This document shows positions 1 through 4,989 of a DNA stretch of 7,712 nucleotides, piece after piece. The stretch's first letter is position 1. Each line of letters opens with the position of its first letter. This stretch comes from Gammaproteobacteria bacterium. GTDB taxonomy: Bacteria; Pseudomonadota; Gammaproteobacteria; Pseudomonadales; Pseudomonadaceae. The stretch is taken from contig JAAYHO010000008.1 in NCBI GenBank assembly GCA_012735335.1, positions 1 through 7,712 of the forward strand. The letters are read 5' to 3'. Below the pieces are notes generated by a model, which was not told the DNA's origin, did not search any database, and saw only the letters and a list, made by a program, of their open reading frames with translations. The translations under genes were made by a program, and so were the position numbers.

Positions 1-1323
1 ATCGACGTGCGCTCGGTGCTGCAGTTGATTGCCGATTTCACCGACCTCAACCTGGTAGCCAGTGATACCGTGCAGGGCAGCATTACCCTGCGCCTGCAGA
101 ATGTGCCATGGGATCAGGCGCTGGATCTGGTGCTGCGCACCAAGGGGCTGGACAAGCGTCAGGTCGGCAACGTACTGCTGGTCGCACCCGCCGAGGAGAT
201 TGCCGCCCGCGAGCGCCAGGAGCTGGAGTCGCAGAAGCAGATCGCCGAACTGGCCCCGCTGCGTCGTGAGCTGATCCAGGTCAACTACGCCAAAGCCTCC
301 GATATTGCCACCCTGTTTGCCTCGGTTACCGCCGGTGCCGAGCAGCGCGGTTCCATTACCGTGGACGATCGCACTAACAGCATTATTGCGCTGGAAACCC
401 AGGACCGTCTGGATGAACTGCGCCGTATCGTTACCCAGCTGGATATCCCGGTGCGTCAGGTGATGATCGAAGCGCGTATCGTTGAAGCCAACGTCGGCTT
501 TGACAAGGCGCTGGGCGTACGCTGGGGTGGTAACGTCAACCTGGGTAGCCGTTTCAACAGCTATGGCGGTACCAACCGTGACGCTCGGATGGGCGTTGTG
601 GATAACCCCAATCCGCGGGAGCGCGAGTTCATTTACACCGACCCCATTACTGGGGATCGTGAGGTGCGCACTGAAACCATTCAGGATACAACAGCAGGCT
701 TTCTGGGTATTCCGGAAATCCCGCTGAACATTCCCTTTGTGGATATGGGCGTGATCGGTGCCACTTCCGGTATCGGTATCGGCTTCATCACCGATAACGC
801 CATCCTCGACCTGCAGCTGTCAGCGATGGAAAGTTCCGGTAACGGCGAGGTCATTTCCCAGCCCAAGGTGGTGACCTCGGACAAGGAAACCGCGAAGATC
901 CTCAAGGGCTCGGAGATTCCCTATCAGGAAGCCAGCTCCAGTGGTGCTACCACCACGGCCTTTGCTGAAGCGGTGCTGTCGCTGGAAGTGACTCCGCAGA
1001 TCACCCCGGACAACCAGGTGATCATGGAAGTGATAGTGACCAAGGATGAGCCTGACTTCACCAACCAGGTCAACGGTGTGCCGACCATTCGCAAGAACGA
1101 GGTCAATGCCAAGATTCTGGTGGCTGATGGTGAAACCATCGTGATCGGTGGTGTATTCTCCAGTGAGTCCCAGCGCGCTCAGGAGAAGGTACCTTTCCTC
1201 GGAGATCTGCCAATCGTCGGTCGGGCTTTCCGTCGCGACATGACCTTCGAGAGCAAGACCGAACTGCTGGTGTTCCTGACCCCGCGCATCATCAACAACG
1301 GAGCTATCAGCCTTGCCAGGTAA
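1..1323 (+). CDS. pilQ: Type IV pilus secretin PilQ, C-terminal 440 residues (5' end outside window)
   Basis: PilQ forms the multimeric outer-membrane channel through which the type IV pilus fibre passes. The reading frame is open from base 1 (ATC GAC GTG...) with no start, so the gene begins upstream; the GTG at base 7 is internal. Residues here count from base 1. Residues 1-60 resemble the STN/N0 domain of secretins, about 88-150 an N1-type secretin domain, and about 160-437 the secretin core. The core includes a conserved run around 263-315 ([17 protein letters not shown], then [20 protein letters not shown]) and the classic secretin signature at 377-407 ([10 protein letters not shown], then [11 protein letters not shown]), followed by [10 protein letters not shown] near the C-terminus. 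Signal peptide and AMIN domains would lie upstream. Known Pseudomonas order is pilMNOPQ, so alignment-complex genes are expected just before the window. Residues 178-245 differ strongly from the P. aeruginosa PilQ I recall. The stop (1321-1323) is 5 bases from aroK. Confidence 0.97.
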   Translation: MDVRSVLQLIADFTDLNLVASDTVQGSITLRLQNVPWDQALDLVLRTKGLDKRQVGNVLLVAPAEEIAARERQELESQKQIAELAPLRRELIQVNYAKASDIATLFASVTAGAEQRGSITVDDRTNSIIALETQDRLDELRRIVTQLDIPVRQVMIEARIVEANVGFDKALGVRWGGNVNLGSRFNSYGGTNRDARMGVVDNPNPREREFIYTDPITGDREVRTETIQDTTAGFLGIPEIPLNIPFVDMGVIGATSGIGIGFITDNAILDLQLSAMESSGNGEVISQPKVVTSDKETAKILKGSEIPYQEASSSGATTTAFAEAVLSLEVTPQITPDNQVIMEVIVTKDEPDFTNQVNGVPTIRKNEVNAKILVADGETIVIGGVFSSESQRAQEKVPFLGDLPIVGRAFRRDMTFESKTELLVFLTPRIINNGAISLAR

Positions 1324-1331
1324 TTTCTTTG
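1318..1331 (+). promoter_or_regulatory. aroK ribosome-binding site and TTG start
   Basis: The only purine-rich Shine-Dalgarno-like element before the TTG at 1329 is AGG at 1318-1320, which is the last sense codon of pilQ, directly before the TAA. Spacing is 8 bases. TTG is chosen because it gives the family N-terminus ([16 protein letters not shown]). The next possible start, GTG at 1338, would begin right at the first beta strand, shortly before the P-loop. The layout suggests that ribosomes ending pilQ feed aroK initiation; that is inference. Confidence 0.6.
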
Positions 1332-1844
1332 CGTAATGTGTTTCTGGTAGGCCCGATGGGGGCAGGAAAGAGTACCATCGGGCGCCTGCTGGCAAAGGAA
1401 CTTCGCTACCCCTTCAAGGATTCCGATCGGGAAATCGAAGCCAGAACCGGAGCGGACATTCCCTGGATCTTTGATGTGGAAGGGGAGGAGGGCTTCCGGC
1501 AGCGTGAAGAGGCCATGATCGCCGAACTGGTACAGGAGCGCGGTATTGTTCTTGCCACCGGTGGCGGTGTGGTCATGCGCGAAGCCAACCGCCGGGCGCT
1601 GGAAGCCAACGGATTGGTAGTCTATCTACGTACCAGTGTCGATCAGCAATTGCAGCGTACCGCCAAGGATCGTCAGCGGCCCTTGCTGCAGACTGCCGAC
1701 CCGGAGAAGGTGCTGCGCGAGCTGATGGAAAAGCGTGATCCGCTCTATCAGGAGATCGCCCATCTGGTGATAGAGACCGATCAGCGCGGACCCAAGGTGG
1801 TGGTCAATGCCATTGTTGCGCAACTGGAGCGCGAGTCGAACTGA
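1329..1844 (+). CDS. aroK: Shikimate kinase
   Basis: This cytoplasmic enzyme phosphorylates shikimate at the 3-hydroxyl with ATP, the fifth step of the shikimate pathway to chorismate and aromatic amino acids. The 171 residues match the usual length of about 170. Visible motifs are the Walker A P-loop GPMGAGKST at 8-16 (K14), the shikimate-binding DSD at 31-33 (D33) and R57 in GFRQRE, the GGG at 78-80, the LID arginine R117 in RQRPLL, and R136 in KRDPLY. These line up with E. coli AroK K15/D34/R58/R117/R136 apart from a one-residue offset in the N-terminal half. The gene starts on TTG five bases after pilQ and is followed by aroB after 63 bases, the usual aroKB pair. Nothing looks truncated. 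The AroL isozyme is less likely, given linkage to aroB and the N-terminal sequence. Confidence 0.97.
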   Translation: MRNVFLVGPMGAGKSTIGRLLAKELRYPFKDSDREIEARTGADIPWIFDVEGEEGFRQREEAMIAELVQERGIVLATGGGVVMREANRRALEANGLVVYLRTSVDQQLQRTAKDRQRPLLQTADPEKVLRELMEKRDPLYQEIAHLVIETDQRGPKVVVNAIVAQLERESN

Positions 1845-1850
1845 TCTCCG

Positions 1851-1865
1851 CTTTGCCCGGCAAGG
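1851..1865 (+). other. Small GC hairpin in the aroK-aroB gap
   Basis: The sequence CTTTGC-CCG-GCAAGG can fold into a 6-bp stem including one T-G pair (1851-1856 with 1860-1865) and a three-base loop. No T-run follows, so it is not a rho-independent terminator. It lies about 40 bases before the aroB start. It might be an mRNA processing or stability element, but the sequence alone does not show a role. Confidence 0.25.
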
Positions 1866-1895
1866 GCGGGACTGATGTATCCTAGCGGGATATTC

Positions 1896-1910
1896 AGGGA
1901 GAGTTCCATG
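1896..1910 (+). promoter_or_regulatory. aroB ribosome-binding site (fixes the start at 1908)
   Basis: AGGGAGAG at 1896-1903 lies a few bases before the ATG at 1908-1910, which is good Shine-Dalgarno spacing. An in-frame ATG at 1875 would add 11 residues ([11 protein letters not shown]) that match nothing in the family N-terminus as I recall it. The 1908 start gives [15 protein letters not shown], the expected beginning of a Pseudomonas-type AroB. Confidence 0.8.
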
Positions 1911-2987
1911 CAGCAATTGACCGTTAATCTTGATGACCGCAGTTATCCCATTCATATCGGCAGTGGCTTGCTCGGGCAGCCCGAGCTGCTGATTCCGCAT
2001 ATCGCCGGTCGGCAGGTATGCATCGTTACCGACGATACCGTCGCCCCCCTGTATCTCGAACGTCTGTGCCGGACGCTTGAGGGTTATTCGATCATGCCGG
2101 TGGTATTGCCTACTGGGGAAGCCTTCAAGAACTGGTCGACCCTGCAGCAGATCTTCGATGCACTGCTGGCTGCCCGGCATGACCGCCGTACCACCCTGAT
2201 CGCCCTGGGTGGTGGGGTTGTTGGTGATATGACTGGTTTTGCCGCTGCCTGTTATCAGCGGGGAGTCGACTTCATCCAGATACCCACCACCCTGTTGTCC
2301 CAGGTGGACTCTTCGGTTGGCGGCAAGACCGGCATCAACCACCCGGCTGGCAAGAACATGATCGGTGCCTTCTATCAGCCCAAGGCGGTGTTGATCGATA
2401 CCGACAGCCTGGCCACATTGCCGGAACGCGAAGTCAGCGCCGGGCTGGCGGAGATCATCAAGTACGGCCTGATCCGTGACCGCGACTTCCATGTGTGGCT
2501 GGAAGACAATATGCCCGCGTTGCGGGCGCTGGAGCCCACTCTGATTACCGAGGCGATAGCCCGTTCCTGTGCAATCAAGGCCGAGGTGGTGGCTGCCGAT
2601 GAGAGGGAAGGCGGTGTACGGGCCATTCTCAATCTCGGCCATACCTTCGGGCATGCGATCGAGGCTCATCAGGGCTACGGTAACTGGCTGCATGGTGAGG
2701 CGGTGGGCGCAGGCATGGTCATGGCACTGGATCTGTCGCTGGCGCAGGGCTGGATCTCCACGGATGACCGGCGCCGGGGTGTGGAGTTGATTGCCGCAGC
2801 GGGATTGCCGATCGCGCCGCCCCAGGGCATGCAGGCCGAAGACTTCCGGCGGTTGATGGCGGTGGACAAGAAGGTGCTCGATGGCCAGCTGCGGCTGGTG
2901 CTGTTGCGGCAACTGGGTGAGGCGGTGGTGACGGCGGACTTCGCCCCCACCAATCTGGATTCGGTTCTGGCCGGGGTTGGCCAATGA
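1908..2987 (+). CDS. aroB: 3-Dehydroquinate synthase
   Basis: AroB converts DAHP to 3-dehydroquinate in the cytoplasm, the second shikimate-pathway step, using NAD+ and a divalent metal. From the ATG at 1908 it is 359 residues, close to E. coli AroB and somewhat shorter at the C-terminus than the P. aeruginosa protein. Motifs: GEAFKNW at 70-76, the NAD-binding [11 protein letters not shown] at 101-111, [21 protein letters not shown] at 126-146 with K140, and [11 protein letters not shown] at 148-158. Metal ligands are E182 (AEIIKYGL), H245 (NLGHTFGHA) and H262 (LHGEA), equivalent to E. coli E184/H247/H264. The catalytic set looks complete. It follows aroK in the standard order and its TGA overlaps the next gene's ATG by four bases, which implies co-transcription and probable translational coupling. 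Confidence 0.97.
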   Translation: MQQLTVNLDDRSYPIHIGSGLLGQPELLIPHIAGRQVCIVTDDTVAPLYLERLCRTLEGYSIMPVVLPTGEAFKNWSTLQQIFDALLAARHDRRTTLIALGGGVVGDMTGFAAACYQRGVDFIQIPTTLLSQVDSSVGGKTGINHPAGKNMIGAFYQPKAVLIDTDSLATLPEREVSAGLAEIIKYGLIRDRDFHVWLEDNMPALRALEPTLITEAIARSCAIKAEVVAADEREGGVRAILNLGHTFGHAIEAHQGYGNWLHGEAVGAGMVMALDLSLAQGWISTDDRRRGVELIAAAGLPIAPPQGMQAEDFRRLMAVDKKVLDGQLRLVLLRQLGEAVVTADFAPTNLDSVLAGVGQ

Positions 2988-4612
2988 GCGTGCGGGATAG
3001 CATGGGGGTGGATGACTTGGATACTACCGAAGAATTTCTGCTGCATTATCAACTGCAGCATGACCCCTTCGTCCCGCGACCGGCGGGGTTTCGCTTCTAT
3101 ACTCCGGGGCGCAAGCCGGTGTTGGCGCAGCTGCACCACATGGCGCACTTTTCCGAACAGTTGCAGGTGGTGGTGGGGCCGACCGGCTCGGGCAAGACCC
3201 TGCTGCGCCAGGCCATGGTCGCCAGCTGCAACAAGGACAAGGTGCAGTGCGTGGTTACCTCCGGGCGTGAGCATGCCGATGCCGCGGGACTGGAGCGACT
3301 GATCTGCCAGGCGCTGAATGTGCCGAACGTCAGCGCCCTGCTGGAACGCGCCGAGCAGCTGCATGCCACCGGTATGCAGCTGTATCTGGTGGTGGATGAG
3401 GCCCACTGCCTGGAGCAGCAGGCGGTGCAGATGCTGGCCGACATCAGCCAGAGTGGTCGCACGGCCCCCCGGGTATTGCTGTTTGCCGAGGACAGCATTG
3501 TCAGTCTGCTGGAGGCGGTACGCATGCCCGCCGACCAGGTGTGGCTGCAGTTGGTCGAGCTGGCTCCCCTGACCCTGGATGAAACCCGGGGTTATCTGGC
3601 CCAGCGCCTGGAAGGAGCAGGGCAGGGCATCGAGCTGCTGGATGACCAGCAGATTGCCCGTATCCATCGCCTGAGTAACGGCTGGCCGGCTTCGATCAAT
3701 GAAGTGGCGCGTCAGGTGATGCTGGAGGAAGTCGAAGGTCCCGAGCCAGCACCACGTCAGCAGCGCAATGGTCTGCCGGTGCGCTCGCTGGTTGCCCTGG
3801 TGCTGGTGGGGGCAGGCGTTGCCATCGCCTGGATGATGGGTGGCAAGGAGCCTGAGCCGCAGCGTACGGTATTGAACCTGCCCGATGAGGTGGCCACGCT
3901 GGATGTCTCCGATGCGGTCAACGGTGGCCCGGTATTGCAGATGCCGGGGGATACCTCCAATGCCCTGGAGCGTATTGTCGAAGAGCCGGACAGCGAGGAG
4001 TCGCAGGGCATCGCCGAAGTCGTTCGTCAGCCCGCACCGGCGTTGACAGGGGATGCGCAGGCAGAGCTGCCTGCACCGGTGGCCATGCCGGAGCTGCCAA
4101 CGCTGGATACCCCGCAACTGGTCGCCGCTCCAGCGCCTGAAGTGGCCGTACCGGCTGTGCCCGAGCCGCAACCGGCGCCCGCAGCACCGGTACCAGCTGC
4201 GGCACCCAAGCCAGCTGCTGCAGCGGCCCCGACTCCGGCTCCCGCCCCGGCGACTGTGCCGCCAGCAGCGAGAGCACCAGCGGTTTCTGCGCCCCCGGCC
4301 AGCACCGCCAGTGCCGGTGGTTACCATCAGGAAGCCTGGTACCGGCAGCGCCCGGCCAGCCAGTATGCTCTGCAGCTGCTGGGTACCCGTTCGCGCCAGG
4401 CAGCGGAAGACTTTGTTCGCAAGCATTCCGGCGTTGCGGATATCGGCTATTTCGAGACCCTGCACGAAGGCAAGCCCTGGTTTGTCGTCACCCAGGGCGC
4501 CTACGCCGGGCGCAGTCAGGCCCAGCAGGGGGTATCCCGTCTGCCTGAGACACTGCAGAAGCAGAAGCCCTGGCCGCGCAGTATGGGCAGTATCCAGCAG
4601 TCCCTGCGCTAG
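2984..4612 (+). CDS. damX: DamX-like inner-membrane protein: ExeA-type AAA ATPase, transmembrane segment, Ala/Pro linker, SPOR domain
   Basis: A 542-residue protein in the damX position of the aroK-aroB-damX arrangement. Residues 20-250 look like an ExeA/MshM-type AAA ATPase: HYQLQHDPF at 21-29, Walker A GPTGSGKT at 65-72, Walker [10 protein letters not shown] at 133-141 (D138, E139), and a sensor-2-like [13 protein letters not shown] at 230-242. A hydrophobic segment at about 267-286 follows basic residues, so the ATPase should be cytoplasmic and the rest periplasmic. Residues 290-459 form a linker that is acidic at first, then Ala/Pro-rich (about 380-445). Residues 460-540 are a SPOR domain very like E. 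coli DamX ([26 protein letters not shown]). SPOR domains bind denuded glycan at the division septum, so a septal role is the best guess; ATPase function is unknown. ATG 2984 overlaps the aroB stop (ATGA) with GGGG 7 bases upstream; ATG 3002 is an alternative. E. coli DamX lacks a comparable ATPase domain. Confidence 0.88.
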   Translation: MSVRDSMGVDDLDTTEEFLLHYQLQHDPFVPRPAGFRFYTPGRKPVLAQLHHMAHFSEQLQVVVGPTGSGKTLLRQAMVASCNKDKVQCVVTSGREHADAAGLERLICQALNVPNVSALLERAEQLHATGMQLYLVVDEAHCLEQQAVQMLADISQSGRTAPRVLLFAEDSIVSLLEAVRMPADQVWLQLVELAPLTLDETRGYLAQRLEGAGQGIELLDDQQIARIHRLSNGWPASINEVARQVMLEEVEGPEPAPRQQRNGLPVRSLVALVLVGAGVAIAWMMGGKEPEPQRTVLNLPDEVATLDVSDAVNGGPVLQMPGDTSNALERIVEEPDSEESQGIAEVVRQPAPALTGDAQAELPAPVAMPELPTLDTPQLVAAPAPEVAVPAVPEPQPAPAAPVPAAAPKPAAAAAPTPAPAPATVPPAARAPAVSAPPASTASAGGYHQEAWYRQRPASQYALQLLGTRSRQAAEDFVRKHSGVADIGYFETLHEGKPWFVVTQGAYAGRSQAQQGVSRLPETLQKQKPWPRSMGSIQQSLR

Positions 4613-4620
4613 TCGCTCCA

Positions 4621-4646
4621 GCACTCCCGGGTCTGCCCGGGAGTGC
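4621..4646 (+). terminator. Rho-independent-type terminator of the pilQ-aroK-aroB-damX unit
   Basis: GCACTCCCGGG (4621-4631), loop TCTG, CCCGGGAGTGC (4636-4646) is a perfect 11-bp GC-rich stem, eight bases after the damX-like stop. The T-run is not immediate: GTTCTGCCC comes first, then TTTTCTTCTT from 4656. Termination is therefore likely but may be less efficient than with a classic U-tract, and the hairpin could also protect the mRNA 3' end. Confidence 0.82.
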
Positions 4647-4687
4647 GTTCTGCCCTTTTCTTCTTCCCTCTCTTCCTTGTTCCCCGC

Positions 4688-4705
4688 GCAGCAGTCTGCT
4701 GCTGC
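4688..4705 (+). repeat. Short perfect inverted repeat GCAGCAG/CTGCTGC
   Basis: GCAGCAG (4688-4694), loop TCTG, CTGCTGC (4699-4705) is a 7-bp stem. The motif GCTGCTGCC occurs at 4698-4706 and again at 4735-4743, so the left arm could pair with either copy. It lies beyond the terminator, so it is transcribed only on read-through. No T-run follows and no function is evident. Confidence 0.35.
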
Positions 4706-4758
4706 CGGTTTCCCCTGCCTCTGACCCGAGCCGGGCTGCTGCCCTTGTGCGCCGAATA

Positions 4759-4775
4759 TGCACCGCCGTGGTGCA
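4759..4775. promoter_or_regulatory. NtrC (NRI) binding site upstream of gltB
   Basis: TGCACC-GCCGT-GGTGCA is a perfect dyad with 6-base half sites and a 5-base centre; outer A/T bases (4758, 4776) extend the symmetry to 7 bp. It has the same 17-bp layout as the known NtrC operator, TGCACY-N5-RGTGCA, with all defining half-site bases present. It lies 214 bases before the start codon of glutamate synthase, a nitrogen-assimilation gene, which makes the assignment functionally sensible. The central five bases are GC-rich rather than the usual A/T. Whether it activates or represses cannot be read from the sequence. Confidence 0.72.
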
Positions 4776-4797
4776 TGGCTTCGGCAGGCGCACTGGA

Positions 4798-4827
4798 TTG
4801 GTTCAAAAAGGATCGGCTGTATATAAA
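4798..4827 (+). promoter_or_regulatory. Distal sigma-70-like gltB promoter candidate
   Basis: TTGGTT (4798-4803), an 18-base gap and TATAAA (4822-4827); TAAAAT at 4824-4829 is an overlapping alternative. It starts 22 bases after the NtrC-type dyad. The predicted transcription start is around 4834, which would give a leader of about 155 bases. The -35 match is only fair. Confidence 0.35.
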
Positions 4828-4869
4828 ATTGCTTTCCTTTTTACGACATTTGCATATGTTTTTGAGTCA
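4828..4869 (-). promoter_or_regulatory. Possible ArgR operator (tandem half-sites, minus strand)
   Basis: On the minus strand TGACTC-N8-AT-N5 (4869 down to 4849) is followed directly by TGTCGT-N8-AA-N5 (4848 down to 4828). The Pseudomonas ArgR half-site is known as TGTCGC-N8-AA-N5, used in tandem with a 21-base period. The second copy matches five of six core bases plus AA; the first matches four of six and only A of AA. ArgR is reported to repress gltBD in P. aeruginosa, so the location fits. The AT-rich surroundings make a chance match easy. Confidence 0.33.
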
Positions 4870-4873
4870 AAAA
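4859..4873. repeat. Odd-length palindrome TTTTTGA-G-TCAAAAA
   Basis: A perfect 7-bp dyad around one central G ends three bases before the -35 of the proximal gltB promoter candidate. The right arm TCAAAAA also occurs at 4803-4809, near the distal promoter. The position suggests an operator or an UP-element-like stretch, but no regulator is recognised. Confidence 0.35.
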
Positions 4874-4876
4874 ATA

Positions 4877-4905
4877 TTGTGAGCAGTAAATACGCTGTGT
4901 AAAAT
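4877..4905 (+). promoter_or_regulatory. Proximal sigma-70-like gltB promoter candidate
   Basis: TTGTGA (4877-4882), an optimal 17-base gap and TAAAAT (4900-4905). Upstream A/T tracts resemble an UP element. The predicted transcription start is about 4911-4913, leaving a leader of about 78 bases before gltB. This is the best-spaced promoter match in the intergenic region. Confidence 0.5.
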
Positions 4906-4908
4906 CAG

Positions 4909-4958
4909 GGCATCTTCTGCTGCGCTTGTGCGCATTCCCGATGCCTGCGCTGGCCAGC
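4909..4958 (+). other. gltB leader with nested stems
   Basis: GGCATC (4909-4914) can pair with GATGCC (4940-4945). Inside that loop, TGCGC-TTGT-GCGCA (4921-4934) forms a perfect 5-bp tetraloop hairpin. The self-complementary GCTGGCCAGC follows at 4949-4958. There is no U-run, so it is not an attenuator of the usual kind. A transcript from the proximal promoter would start inside the outer stem, so the complete fold would need the distal promoter. Confidence 0.3.
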
Positions 4959-4989
4959 TTTGAATACATCGAAAATCGAGAGCGTATTT

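Larger units (their letters stand above)
4613..4989. other. Intergenic control region between the damX-like gene and gltB
   Basis: These 377 bases hold no credible gene. In order they contain the transcription terminator (4621-4646), a pyrimidine-rich stretch (about 4650-4690), a GCAGCAG hairpin (4688-4705), an NtrC-type inverted repeat (4759-4775), a strongly AT-rich block (about 4802-4910) with two sigma-70-like promoters, a palindrome and a possible ArgR site, and a leader able to form stems (4909-4958) before the gltB start. The AT-rich block contrasts sharply with the GC-rich genes on both sides, as expected for a promoter region. Confidence 0.85.

Noticed and set aside
7..9. GTG as a start codon for pilQ
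   Set aside because: The frame is already open from base 1, and the sequence here lies inside an STN/N0-like domain, so the true start is upstream.
1853..1883. Possible aroB promoter TTGCCC-N19-TATCCT
   Set aside because: The spacing is too long and both boxes are weak. The small gap and gene order favour read-through from pilQ-aroK.
1875..1907. Upstream in-frame ATG extending AroB by 11 residues
   Set aside because: The added residues do not match the family, and the strong AGGGAGAG site serves the ATG at 1908.
1626..2984. 452-codon open frame on the minus strand opposite aroK and aroB
   Set aside because: Low-information His/Gln/Arg-rich translation opposite two well-supported enzymes.
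2675..4624. 649-codon open frame on the minus strand opposite aroB and the DamX-like gene
   Set aside because: Its product is rich in Arg, His, Gln, Leu and Gly with no domain, as expected for antisense of GC-rich genes. It crosses two real genes and ends in the terminator.
4818..4832. Possible sigma-54 promoter (TGTATAT-N4-TTGC)
   Set aside because: The invariant GG at -24 is absent (TGT instead of TGG) and the CAC block is missing. Only the TTGC half fits.
4643..4882. 79-residue + strand open frame in the intergenic region, with a hydrophobic N-terminus
   Set aside because: It starts on GTG inside the terminator stem, has no ribosome-binding site, crosses the NtrC box and both promoters, and resembles no family.
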